The position numbers and the translations under genes were made by a program. Below, piece by piece: positions 24,569-33,118 of a DNA stretch of 64,000 nucleotides; the stretch's first letter is position 1, and every line of letters begins with the position of its first letter. The DNA is taken from positions 744,001-808,000 of the forward strand of contig CBDDFL010000001.1 in the NCBI GenBank assembly GCA_965227095.1, given 5' to 3'. The notes under the pieces are model-generated. The model made no database searches. It saw nothing but the letters and a program-made list of their open reading frames with translations, and was not told the DNA's origin. This DNA is from JANQMY01 sp965227095 (GTDB lineage: Bacteria > Pseudomonadota > Alphaproteobacteria > JANQMY01).

Positions 24569-26824
24569 ATGACACGAATGATTGCAGGGGGTGTAGCGCT
24601 GGTCGTCCTTCTGATCGGCGGGTATCTATTCGGCGGCTATCTGGGGTTTTATGGCCAACATCGGGGGGCGGGTGATATTACCGGTTCGGAAACCCCGTCG
24701 GCTGTTATAGATGACCGCCAGACGGTTCAGTCCGAAGCCTCTAAGGCTGTTGGCGTGGATGCGCCAAAACAAATCCTCTTTGGCGATTTTCACGTACACA
24801 GCACTTTTTCGACGGATGCGTTTCTGTGGGCCTTGCCGCTCAACGGTGGTGAAGGGGCGTATCCGCTGGCGGACGCTTGCGATTACGCACGACATTGTTC
24901 TTCGATAGATTTTTGGGCCATCACCGACCATGCGGAAGCCAGCACACCGCAGAGATGGCGGGAAACAAAAGAATCGATCCGTCAGTGTAATGCCGTGTCG
25001 GGAAATGAGGATGATCAAGACCTTGTGTCGTTCGTGGGCTTTGAGTGGACCCAAGTGGGACGCGTTCCCGAGGAACATTACGGGCATAAGAACGTCATCT
25101 TTAAAGGGTTGAACGATGATGAGTTGTCCACACGGCCGATTGCTTCGACCGGTGTGGCGACTGATACCATTCGAGGTTCCGCCGGATTTATTCCGGCCAT
25201 CGTCCCGGTGATCGATTTTTCAAACCGGCAAACCTATTACGATTTTAAGCGTTATATGGACGATTCCCGCGCTGTCCCTGCGTGTGACCGGTCCTTGCCG
25301 GCGAACGAGCTGCCGGAAAACTGTTTTGAAAGTGCGGCGTCGCCCGCCGAACTCACAAAGAGCTTAAGCGAGCAAGGTTTGGACCCTTTGATCATTCCGC
25401 ACGGGACGGCTTGGGGGTTTTACACCCCGCCGACCACCACGCTCGACAAGCAACTCAAGGCCGAAATGCGCCCTGAAAAGCAATCCGTCATCGAAGTCAT
25501 GTCAGGGCACGGCAATTCAGAAGAATATCGGCCGTGGCGTGCCGCATTGGTGGATGACGACGGAAACTTTGTGTGTCCACCGCCATCGGACAATTATTTG
25601 CCGAGCTGCTGGCGTGCCGGCGAAATCATCCGTGAGCGGTGTAACGCGGAAGGCGAAGACGCCGCCACCTGCGAAGACCGCGCGGCGAATGCGCGCAAGA
25701 ATTACGCTGCTCTCGGAATTGCGGGCCACATCACCGTCAAAGGCGAAGCGCCCGAGGATTGGTTGGATTCCGGCCAATGCCGCGATTGTTTCTTGCCGGC
25801 GTTCAACCACCGGCCCGGCACATCTGTACAATATGGTTTGGCAATTTCGAATTTCGACGACCCGGAAAATCCGCGCCGGTTCAACTGGGGCTTTATTGCG
25901 TCCAGCGACAATCACCGCGCGCGTCCTGGCACCGGTTATAAAGCTGTCGACCGCACCCGGACGACGGAATCCGGCGGACCGGTGTCTCCGCGGTTCTCTC
26001 AAGCGACTCATGACAAGGAAGATAAAGCCGCCCAATCAGATGCCGTCACCCAGGAGCAAGTGTTGGAACAGGCCGCAAGTGCCGGTTTCGGTCTGACGGA
26101 AATGGAGCGCCAGACCACATTCTGGACCACGGGCGGGCTCGCGGCGGTTCACGCGACCGGCCGGAACCGGGACGCAATTTGGGACGCCTTCCAGCGCAAG
26201 GAAATCTATGCGACCAGTGGGCCCCGCATGTTATTATGGTTTGACCATCTGGACACGGACAGTGGTGTGGAAACACCTATGGGCGGCAGCATTGATAAAG
26301 CGGCGTCGCCGACCTTTCGTGTCCGTGCGGTTGGTGCTTTCAAACAAAACCCGGGGTGTCCGGACCATACGACGGCGGCATTGTCTCCGGAACGCGTAGA
26401 CGCGCTGTGTGCTGGAGAATGCTACAATCCTTCGGATGAACGCCATTTGATCACGCGGATCGAGGTCATTCGGATACAACCTCAAAATTCGGAAGGGGAA
26501 TTGGTTGATAATTTGATCACGGATCCCTGGCGCACCTTCGAGTGCGTGCCGGATCAAGCGGGGTGTTCGGCGGAGTTCACCGATCTCGAATTTGAAGGCC
26601 GAAAGCGCGATACGATCTACTATGCCCGCGCCATTCAAGAAGCAACGCCTGTGATCAATGGCGATAATCTGCGTTGTGAATATGATGCGGATGGAAACTG
26701 CGTTAAGACCAATATGTGTTATGGCGACTATCGCGGGGATCGCGCGGATGATTGCACGGCCATGAAAGAGGGCCGAGCTTGGTCGTCGCCTATCTATGTG
26801 GGGTATCAAGGAGCACCCGGTTGA
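24569..26824 (+). CDS. DUF3604 protein, PHP-like metal-dependent, membrane-anchored
   Basis: A 751-residue protein. Residues 4-27 form a membrane anchor or signal segment ('MIAGGVALVVLLIGGYLFGGYLG'). The DUF3604 domain then starts 'LFGDFHVHSTFSTDA', with the PHP-type His75-x-His77, and 'FWAITDHAEAS' (Asp120-His121). These are the metal ligands expected of PHP phosphoesterase-like domains. Numerous Cys pairs fit an extracytoplasmic location. The function of DUF3604 is not established. The gap to the following parvulin gene is only 32 bases and that gene overlaps the HupE-like gene, so the three form a tight module. Confidence 0.9.
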   Translation: MTRMIAGGVALVVLLIGGYLFGGYLGFYGQHRGAGDITGSETPSAVIDDRQTVQSEASKAVGVDAPKQILFGDFHVHSTFSTDAFLWALPLNGGEGAYPLADACDYARHCSSIDFWAITDHAEASTPQRWRETKESIRQCNAVSGNEDDQDLVSFVGFEWTQVGRVPEEHYGHKNVIFKGLNDDELSTRPIASTGVATDTIRGSAGFIPAIVPVIDFSNRQTYYDFKRYMDDSRAVPACDRSLPANELPENCFESAASPAELTKSLSEQGLDPLIIPHGTAWGFYTPPTTTLDKQLKAEMRPEKQSVIEVMSGHGNSEEYRPWRAALVDDDGNFVCPPPSDNYLPSCWRAGEIIRERCNAEGEDAATCEDRAANARKNYAALGIAGHITVKGEAPEDWLDSGQCRDCFLPAFNHRPGTSVQYGLAISNFDDPENPRRFNWGFIASSDNHRARPGTGYKAVDRTRTTESGGPVSPRFSQATHDKEDKAAQSDAVTQEQVLEQAASAGFGLTEMERQTTFWTTGGLAAVHATGRNRDAIWDAFQRKEIYATSGPRMLLWFDHLDTDSGVETPMGGSIDKAASPTFRVRAVGAFKQNPGCPDHTTAALSPERVDALCAGECYNPSDERHLITRIEVIRIQPQNSEGELVDNLITDPWRTFECVPDQAGCSAEFTDLEFEGRKRDTIYYARAIQEATPVINGDNLRCEYDADGNCVKTNMCYGDYRGDRADDCTAMKEGRAWSSPIYVGYQGAPG

Positions 26825-26856
26825 GGTCTCCGGTATAGAAAGACAAAGGCCTCTCA

Positions 26857-27720
26857 ATGCGTTCATCGCAGTTTTTCTTAGTGGCAGGTGTGTGCCTGGG
26901 GCTTTTGCTCGCGCTCGGAGCGGCCCTGTTTGAGGGCGGTATCGATTTGCCAACGGACAATGTGGCGGCCCGTGTGAACGGCTCTGTCATCAGTCAAGAC
27001 GAATATCAACGGGCCGTCGAAGCGGTGGCTGGGGACAAGCGAAACCCCATAACGGACGAGATCCGCGCGGATATTCTAGAACGACTCATTGAGGAAGAAC
27101 TGCTGGTGCAGCGGGGGCTCGATATCGGCCTTCTGGAACGCGACCGGGATGTGCGCAAAAGTATCGTGAATGCCATGTTGGCCTATGTGGTGGCGAGTCA
27201 CTCCGGTCACGTGCCGACCGATAACGAAATCACAGCGTTTTACGACCAGAACAAAGCCTATTTCGCGGTAACGGAACGTGTTCACGTGAAACGCATCTAT
27301 GTCTCTGGAACTGATGCTTCTTTCGCTTCGAAACGTTTGCAGCAAATCCGCCAAAAGCTCGGTGCGGGCGACCCGTTCGACGAGGTTGCAGAGAATTTTG
27401 CGGACCAGATCATTCCCACTTTGCCGGATGGGCCGTTGCCCGCTAAAAAATTACGGGACTATCTCGGCCCAACATTGACCGCGGCCGCCTTGTCGCTTGA
27501 TGCCGGTGCGATAAGCGACCCCCTACGATCGGGAAGCGGTTTCCATATTTTGTACGCGGTGTCGGTGCAAAAAGGGGCAGCGCCTCCATTGGACAGCGTG
27601 CGCGACCAGGTGGTGACGGAATACAAACGGCGGACCGATGAAGCGGCCTTGCGGGATTATCTGAATTGGTTGAAGTCAGAAGCGGAGATCGACCGTCCAT
27701 CTGTCGAGGGCGGGCCTTGA
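26857..27720 (+). CDS. Parvulin-type peptidyl-prolyl isomerase, membrane-anchored
   Basis: A 287-residue envelope foldase. An N-terminal membrane segment ('FFLVAGVCLGLLLALGAALF') is followed by a SurA/PrsA-like helical chaperone part ('NVAARVNGSVISQDEYQRAVEAV', 'ILERLIEEELLVQRGLDIGL'). The PpiC-type parvulin domain (about 165-255) has 'DPFDEVAENFAD' and 'GAISDPLRSGSGFHILYAV'. It presumably faces the periplasm. It sits between DUF3604 and the HupE-like gene, with its TGA stop overlapping the TTG start of the latter, a typical translational-coupling arrangement. It may be dedicated to folding one of its neighbours; that is inference. Confidence 0.9.
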   Translation: MRSSQFFLVAGVCLGLLLALGAALFEGGIDLPTDNVAARVNGSVISQDEYQRAVEAVAGDKRNPITDEIRADILERLIEEELLVQRGLDIGLLERDRDVRKSIVNAMLAYVVASHSGHVPTDNEITAFYDQNKAYFAVTERVHVKRIYVSGTDASFASKRLQQIRQKLGAGDPFDEVAENFADQIIPTLPDGPLPAKKLRDYLGPTLTAAALSLDAGAISDPLRSGSGFHILYAVSVQKGAAPPLDSVRDQVVTEYKRRTDEAALRDYLNWLKSEAEIDRPSVEGGP

Positions 27721-28928
27721 AGTTTTTGTCGGTCCTTTTTGTGGGTTTGGTGATGGTGTGTGGCGCCGCCTCCGCCCACACCAAAAGCCAGTCTTTCTCT
27801 TCGTGGAGCTTGCAAGGCGCTGACATTGTGGTGTCGTTTCAGATTGATTCACGGCGCGTCACCTTGCTGCAGGCCTTGGATGATACGTCAAATTCGTCTG
27901 CAGAAAGATTATCTCTGCATTTGCTGGATACGATCCGTGTCAAACAAGACGGTGCAGAATGCCGGCTGAACGGGGTGCCCGAACGGCGCAACGCTGCCGA
28001 AGGATATCACCGACAGGAACTTCGTTTTCAATGTCCGTCAGCGGGAACGTGGCACGCGGTTGAGGTGACCATTGGGGCATTCTTCCCGGTGTCGGCACAA
28101 CATGTGCACTTCGCGCGGGCGCGGGATCTTTCTGGGGGATGGCAGGAATTCATTTTCTCAGACGCTGAGCGGGCCCGTTCTTTCACGCCCCTGCACGAGG
28201 GGGCTTCCGCGCCGTCAGGTCCTGCATTTGTCACTTATACCCTTTTAGGGATTGAGCATATCCTCGAAGGGCTTGATCACCTGGCCTTTGTGGTGGGGCT
28301 GTTGTTGCTTAGCCGGAATGTGCGCCAAGTTTTGATCCTGTTGACCGGCTTCACCCTGGGGCACAGCGTGACGCTGGCCTTAGCATCCATGGGCGTGATT
28401 TCGCCCAACATCCCGGTGATAGAAGCCCTTATCGGTTTCACCATTGCGTTTGTCGCCGCGGAATATCTGGCGCGTTCGGGACACTCGCCGATGTCGCTCG
28501 GCGCCCCTGCCGCTGTAACGCTGGCGGTGTTGGCGATCCTGTCTTGGGCTGTTGGCGGGCAGCTGGGGATCGCGGTCTTTCTGGGCCTTACCCTATTCGT
28601 TTTGTGTTATGGGGCGCTTCAAGCCGATGGGGCTGAGCGTGCATGGTTGATACCCATGTTGACGGTCGGTTTCGGTTTGGCGCATGGCGCCGGCTTCGCC
28701 AGCGTCTTAAGCGAGATCGGCCTGCCGCAAGACAAGTTCGTATGGGCATTGCTCGGGTTTAATGTGGGCGTCGAACTGGGGCAGATTTTTGTGGTCGTGT
28801 GTGTTTCTACCGTGTGGATGGTTCTGTCCCGTTTGCTCACGCGCGACCACCTCTTGTTGGCCGCACAGGGCAGCGCAAGCCTTCTGTTGGCATTGGGTGT
28901 TTTCTGGTTTGTGGAACGGTCGCTCTAG
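27717..28928 (+). CDS. HupE/UreJ family membrane protein with periplasmic N-domain
   Basis: A 403-residue protein. It has a signal peptide ('LSVLFVGLVMVCGAASAHT'), an extracytoplasmic beta-rich domain (about 25-175), then about six or seven membrane helices with the HupE/UreJ_2 features 'GIEHILEGLDHLAFVVGLLLL', 'GFTLGHSVTLALASMG' and 'FGLAHGAGFAS'. These His-rich helices are thought to form a metal (nickel/cobalt) channel in relatives. I place the start at TTG 27717 (TTGA overlap with the previous stop, GAGGGCGGG upstream), since the signal peptide starts there. The longer frame from 27666 adds a non-signal-like extension. No hydrogenase or urease genes are present. Confidence 0.88.
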   Translation: MKFLSVLFVGLVMVCGAASAHTKSQSFSSWSLQGADIVVSFQIDSRRVTLLQALDDTSNSSAERLSLHLLDTIRVKQDGAECRLNGVPERRNAAEGYHRQELRFQCPSAGTWHAVEVTIGAFFPVSAQHVHFARARDLSGGWQEFIFSDAERARSFTPLHEGASAPSGPAFVTYTLLGIEHILEGLDHLAFVVGLLLLSRNVRQVLILLTGFTLGHSVTLALASMGVISPNIPVIEALIGFTIAFVAAEYLARSGHSPMSLGAPAAVTLAVLAILSWAVGGQLGIAVFLGLTLFVLCYGALQADGAERAWLIPMLTVGFGLAHGAGFASVLSEIGLPQDKFVWALLGFNVGVELGQIFVVVCVSTVWMVLSRLLTRDHLLLAAQGSASLLLALGVFWFVERSL

Positions 28929-28937
28929 CTTCTTTGT

Positions 28938-30563
28938 TTAGCGTGTTTGGGCGTCGAACTTTCCGTCTACAAATTGTTCCTGCAATTTGAATTTCTGAAT
29001 TTTACCAGACCCGGTAAGCGGCCAATCGTCCACATAGACCCAATAATGAGGTGTCTTTTGGGGCGACAGGGTTTTCCGGCAGTGATCCACCATATCCATG
29101 ATAGAAGGGTTTTCCCCATTTGTGCGGACGAAGCAGGCCACTTGCTCGCCCCATTTGTCGTCGGGGATGCCAACCACGGCCACTTCCGCGATCGCCGGAT
29201 GTTCCAGCATGACGTTTTCGATCTCCGCAGGGAATAAATTCTCACCGCCGCGAATGATCATTTCTTTAACCCGGCCGGTGACCTTTACATAGCCACGAGA
29301 ATCCATCGTCCCCAGATCCCCGGTGTAAAGCCACCCATCCGTGTCGATGGTTTTTTCGGTCGCCTCCGGATTGTCGTTATATTCCAGCATGTTGCAGTAG
29401 CCGCGGGCGCAGATTTCGCCGACCTCGCCGACGGGGATGACGTGGTGCGTTTCCGGATGGCGGATCGAGATTTCCGTACACGGAAGGGGTTGCCCCACGG
29501 TTTCGGTGTTGTCTTCGAACGCGTCATTGGTTCGTGTCTGCGTGATGACGGGGGAGGTTTCGGTTTGGCCGTAGACAATTTCAAACCCGCACTCAAATGT
29601 TGCCGTGACCTGTTTGATGATTTCAGGTGGAACCATGGACCCGCCCGAGACAAAGAGCTTAACGGAACGGACGTCTCGTGGTGCCATCTTTTGGGTTTCC
29701 AACATGCCCACCAGCATGGTGGGGACCCCCAGGCATGATGTGACGCGTCCTTCCTCGATCAGGTTCAGCGCGTTTTCCGGCGTGAAAAGTTTCAGCAGGA
29801 TTTGGCACGCCCCTAATTGCGTGCAGCCCAATGTGGCAATCCCGCAGCCAGAGGTGTGGAACATGGGCATAGGATTTAGGTAAATGTCGTCTGACGTCAG
29901 GCCCATGCGCGCAAAAGTCAGGCGTCCATTGTTCGTCAAACCCCGGTGATGCAGCACGGCCCCTTTTGGAAAGCCGGTTGTCCCAGAGGTGTACTGAATT
30001 TGTACCGGATCTTCGGGCTTAACGTCCGGCAAGGGCCTGTCACGGTCGCCTTTGGCATACAGGCTTTCGGGATCATCCATGTCGACCATTTCGCGGATGG
30101 CCGGGATCTCTTTGACAACGCCATCGGCGATTTGCCACATCGGGTTGCCCCGAAAATCCCGCACCAAGAACAGACCAACAGACCGCGATTGTTCCAGGAC
30201 ATATTTTAGTTCGCTCGCCTGGTAGGAAGGATTGACCGTGACGAGCGTGAGGCCCGCAAGACCCGCGGCAAATTCCGTGATGATCCATTCTGGTGTATTG
30301 GGACACCAGACGGCGATGCGTTCCCCTTGGTCGTATCGAGAACAAAGAGCGTGCGCGAGTTTCTCAGCGTCGGCGAGCAGTTCCGCATAGGTCCACCGGC
30401 GGGCCATGGTGCCCGCTTCCGTGCCTTCAATCAGCGCAACCTTGTCCGGCGTCTTCGCCGCGGCATCGCGCAAGATGCCACCCACCGTGGTGTCCAGCAC
30501 GGTGTCTTCATCATGTGCTGGAAAATAAGAGTCGGTCAGATTCATTTCATAGATATTCGGCAC
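28938..30563 (-). CDS. Acyl-CoA synthetase (AMP-dependent ligase)
   Basis: A 541-residue adenylate-forming enzyme converting a carboxylic acid, ATP and CoA to acyl-CoA. The P-loop-like motif is 'YTSGTTGFPKG' (191-201); further on are 'YGQTETSP', 'GWLYTGDLGTMDSRGYVKVTGRVKEMIIRGGENLFPAEIE' (A8 hinge region) and 'GKIQKF' with the catalytic Lys near the C-terminus. Its layout is that of medium/long-chain fatty-acyl-CoA synthetases. GTG 30563 has GGGAGG upstream; an in-frame ATG at 30545 is the alternative. It is divergent from the SDR-hydrolase pair at 30656, with only 92 bases between. Confidence 0.93.
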   Translation of the reverse strand: MPNIYEMNLTDSYFPAHDEDTVLDTTVGGILRDAAAKTPDKVALIEGTEAGTMARRWTYAELLADAEKLAHALCSRYDQGERIAVWCPNTPEWIITEFAAGLAGLTLVTVNPSYQASELKYVLEQSRSVGLFLVRDFRGNPMWQIADGVVKEIPAIREMVDMDDPESLYAKGDRDRPLPDVKPEDPVQIQYTSGTTGFPKGAVLHHRGLTNNGRLTFARMGLTSDDIYLNPMPMFHTSGCGIATLGCTQLGACQILLKLFTPENALNLIEEGRVTSCLGVPTMLVGMLETQKMAPRDVRSVKLFVSGGSMVPPEIIKQVTATFECGFEIVYGQTETSPVITQTRTNDAFEDNTETVGQPLPCTEISIRHPETHHVIPVGEVGEICARGYCNMLEYNDNPEATEKTIDTDGWLYTGDLGTMDSRGYVKVTGRVKEMIIRGGENLFPAEIENVMLEHPAIAEVAVVGIPDDKWGEQVACFVRTNGENPSIMDMVDHCRKTLSPQKTPHYWVYVDDWPLTGSGKIQKFKLQEQFVDGKFDAQTR

Positions 30564-30655
30564 AGACCCTTTTTCCTCCCTGTTTATTTTGGGATAGTCT
30601 GCCCGAACGCCGGATGTAAGAAAAGACCCGGTATCACAGCAGGAGGAGGATCCCT

Positions 30656-31474
30656 ATGGGACGGGTTGACGGCAAAGTGGCGATTGTGACGGGCGCCGCG
30701 TCAGGCATAGGCGCGGGGGCCGCGGTGGCATTGGCGGAACAGGGGGCCGCCGTTGTGCTGACCGATCTTAATGATCCGGCTGGTGAAACGCTTGCGCGGG
30801 AGATCACCGAAAAAGGCGGCAAAGCCGCCTATTATCATCAAGATGTTGCGGAAGAAGAGGTGTGGCCGGAAATCGTATCCGCGGCCGAGAGCACTTTCGG
30901 TCCCCTGAAAATTCTGGTGAACAATGCCGGTATCGCCATCGGTGGGTCCATCACGGATTTCTCCTTGGAAGATTGGCGCCGCCAGAACGCGGTGAATTTG
31001 GATGGCGTGTTTCTGGGGACGCGGGCGGCGGTCCGCGCCATGCGGGAAACGGGCGGCGGGTCGATCATCAATATTTCCTCGGTTGCAGGGTTGAAAGGGT
31101 CGCCGGGTTTATCGGGATATTGCGCATCGAAAGGCGGTGTGCGCCTTTTTAGTAAAGCCGTGGCGGTCGAATGTGGCCGAGCGGGATATGGGGTGCGCGT
31201 GAATTCGATCCACCCGGGTATCATTGATACGGCGATTTGGCAGGCCGATGTGATGCAGTTGCGACAGACCGATGACGAACTGGCGCAACGGGTGTTCGGT
31301 TTGGAAGAGGGGGCTAACCGGGTGGATATCGATCAGATTGCCGCAATGGCAGCTCCCCTTGGCTTTACCGGCCTGCCGGCGGATATTGCGGAAGGCATTG
31401 TTTATCTGGCGTCTGATGAATCGCGCTATGTGACCGGCACCGAGTTGGTGATCGACGGCGGCCTGTGTGCGTAG
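30656..31474 (+). CDS. Short-chain dehydrogenase/reductase
   Basis: A 272-residue classical SDR. It has 'TGAASGIGAG' for NAD(P) binding, Asp in 'VVLTDLND' suggesting NAD(H) preference, 'NNAGIA', catalytic Ser in 'NISSVAG' and 'YCASK' (Tyr-x3-Lys). The C-terminus ends 'YVTGTELVIDGGLCA', the normal SDR close. A strong AGGAGGAGG ribosome-binding site precedes ATG 30656. The alpha/beta hydrolase gene follows three bases after the stop, so the two are translated from one message. Substrate unknown. Confidence 0.92.
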   Translation: MGRVDGKVAIVTGAASGIGAGAAVALAEQGAAVVLTDLNDPAGETLAREITEKGGKAAYYHQDVAEEEVWPEIVSAAESTFGPLKILVNNAGIAIGGSITDFSLEDWRRQNAVNLDGVFLGTRAAVRAMRETGGGSIINISSVAGLKGSPGLSGYCASKGGVRLFSKAVAVECGRAGYGVRVNSIHPGIIDTAIWQADVMQLRQTDDELAQRVFGLEEGANRVDIDQIAAMAAPLGFTGLPADIAEGIVYLASDESRYVTGTELVIDGGLCA

Positions 31475-31477
31475 TCC

Positions 31478-32257
31478 ATGATCAGACTACATTGGGAGGA
31501 TCATGGGGGAGATGGACCCGCGCTTTTACTGGTGCACGGCATGCTCTCCAGCGCGGCGCAGTGGATCTATAATGTAGAGCCGTTGAGACAGGTTTGCCGT
31601 CCCATCACCGTCGACCTTCTAGGGCATGGGCAATCTCCCGCGCCGGAGGATGCGGTGGACTATCAGCCCGAATGGTATCTTGACCAGTTTGACGCTATTC
31701 GACGGGAATTGGGTGCGGAAAAATGGTTTGTTTGCGGACAGTCTTTCGGGGCGACCCTCACCTTGCGCTATGCGTTAGATCTGCCGGAACGCGTGCTGGG
31801 CCAGATCTTCACCAATTCCGCATCGGCCCTGGCGCGCGGTGACGACGCGCAAAAGATGATCGATGGCGCCGCCAAACAAGCCAAAGCCTTGGCATTGGGC
31901 AAGGTGAAAGTCGAAGACATGCCGATCCATCCGGTTCATGCCAAGCGCCTGGATCCAACAGCGCGGCAAAAGCTTATCGAAGAAGCCGCTTTGGTAAATG
32001 TGGCCAGTTTGGCGCAGACCTTTTCAGAAACGCTGGCGCGCGGATCCCAAGCGGGACGTTTTCATGAAACGATGGTCCCCACCCTGTTGGTGGTGGGCAC
32101 GCGGGAAACGCGCTTCGATCCCCATCGGCGCTTCGCGGAACAAGCGTTAGACAGGTTGGAGGTCGTGGATGTGGACGCCGGCCATGCGGTGAACATAGAC
32201 GGCGCCGACACATTCAACGCGGCGGTGGCTGCTTTTATTGAGCGCAATAAAGTTTAG
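31478..32257 (+). CDS. Alpha/beta hydrolase
   Basis: A 259-residue single-domain alpha/beta hydrolase. 'LLLVHGMLSSAAQW' forms the oxyanion hole, 'CGQSFGATL' gives the nucleophile Ser89, 'LLVVGTRETRFDP' the acid region and 'DVDAGHAVNID' the catalytic His. Similar enzymes include esterases, lactonases and C-C hydrolases. It is co-transcribed with the preceding SDR, whose product could be its substrate. Its TAG stop shares the tetranucleotide 32254-32257 with the TAA of the COQ4-family gene. Confidence 0.9.
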   Translation: MIRLHWEDHGGDGPALLLVHGMLSSAAQWIYNVEPLRQVCRPITVDLLGHGQSPAPEDAVDYQPEWYLDQFDAIRRELGAEKWFVCGQSFGATLTLRYALDLPERVLGQIFTNSASALARGDDAQKMIDGAAKQAKALALGKVKVEDMPIHPVHAKRLDPTARQKLIEEAALVNVASLAQTFSETLARGSQAGRFHETMVPTLLVVGTRETRFDPHRRFAEQALDRLEVVDVDAGHAVNIDGADTFNAAVAAFIERNKV

Positions 32258-33012
32258 GCGGTTGCCAATTGGTCCCGGTTTTCGGGGCGTGTTGCTTCAA
32301 TAATGTCGTAGGCTGATTTGTAGATCAGCGGATCCTTGATATTGAGTTTTGCGCGCACTTCATGCAGGGGCAGCGGGAACAAGGCCTCAAAGTCTTCCTC
32401 CAGCAACCATGTCGACAATTTGCCGTGGCGGTAGGCTTCGCGCGTGGCGCCGATCACTTTGAACAGGGACGCGCCTTTGGCGATGTTGAGAATGCCGATA
32501 CCGATGATGGCGGCAAAACCGGGATTCCAATTCTGACCGTTTGAGAAGGCCAGCACGCACAATTCGCCGAAACCATCCCGGCCATAGCCGGTCAACACAT
32601 GCCATGTATCATGCATGTCGCGAATGCGCCGACCCACAAAACCTTCATCCGTGTCGGCTTCTTCTTCGTCGCGCACATGTTCCCCTGCTTCGATCAAGCC
32701 TTCGGGGCTGATGTTTTCGCGGGTGAGGAAATCCAAATAAGCGCGGCCAAAGGAACCGGCGGGAAGCTTCGACAGTGTCTCGCGGTCCGTCAATGTGTCG
32801 AGCAGTTCTTTACGCTCGTTCAGCATCTTGGCGCCCGCCGGGGATTGGCGAAACTTCTCTGTCGTGCGCAGGTGTGACTTGCCGGACAAGGCATGCACAA
32901 TGGTATAGACCTGGGCTGTGTCTTCCGGGTCCCGCACCAGGGCGCGCAGGGCTTTGATGGCGGTGAGAGGCTGAATTTTGGTGGACTTTTTGGTCTCTGC
33001 AGACATGGTCAT
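32254..33012 (-). CDS. COQ4 family protein
   Basis: A 252-residue helical protein with the COQ4 hallmark zinc motif HDxxH-x11-E: 'DMHDTWHVLTGYGRDGFGE' gives His134, Asp135, His138 and Glu150. COQ4 takes part in ubiquinone biosynthesis (C1 decarboxylation/hydroxylation in recent work on eukaryotic and bacterial homologues). 'FKVIGATREAYRHGKLSTWLLEEDFEALFPLPLHEVR' matches the family C-terminus. ATG 33012 has AAGGAACAAG upstream. No other ubi/coq genes are adjacent, and this copy is under an apparently dedicated TetR regulator, so it may be an accessory paralogue rather than the housekeeping one. Confidence 0.9.
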   Translation of the reverse strand: MTMSAETKKSTKIQPLTAIKALRALVRDPEDTAQVYTIVHALSGKSHLRTTEKFRQSPAGAKMLNERKELLDTLTDRETLSKLPAGSFGRAYLDFLTRENISPEGLIEAGEHVRDEEEADTDEGFVGRRIRDMHDTWHVLTGYGRDGFGELCVLAFSNGQNWNPGFAAIIGIGILNIAKGASLFKVIGATREAYRHGKLSTWLLEEDFEALFPLPLHEVRAKLNIKDPLIYKSAYDIIEATRPENRDQLATA

Positions 33013-33038
33013 CTTGTTCCTTCAGAGGACGGTATGCT

Positions 33039-33103
33039 ATCGACAGACATGTAGATAATAGTTATCGACAGGTTTGTCAATAATAATCGACTAAAATGTC
33101 GAT
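33039..33103. promoter_or_regulatory. Three tandem TetR-type operators between COQ4-like and TetR genes
   Basis: The motif ATCGAC-N6-GTCGAT occurs three times: 33039-33056 (right half GTAGAT), 33064-33081 (right half GTCAAT) and 33086-33103 (perfect). Centres are 25 and 22 bases apart, roughly two helical turns, on one DNA face or nearly so. Copies 1 and 2 overlap the predicted promoter of the COQ4-like gene; copy 3 ends just before the ribosome-binding site of the TetR gene. The arrangement suggests autoregulated, cooperative repression of both divergent genes by the adjacent TetR. Confidence 0.7.
33052..33080 (-). promoter_or_regulatory. Putative sigma-70 promoter of the COQ4-like gene
   Basis: On the minus strand a perfect TTGACA (33075-33080) is followed after 17 bases by TATCTA (33052-33057), predicting a start near 33045 and a leader of about 33 bases. 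Operator copy 2 covers the -35 box and copy 1 covers the -10 box, so a bound repressor would block the polymerase. Confidence 0.5.
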
Positions 33104-33118
33104 AAGGAAGTTACTCTT

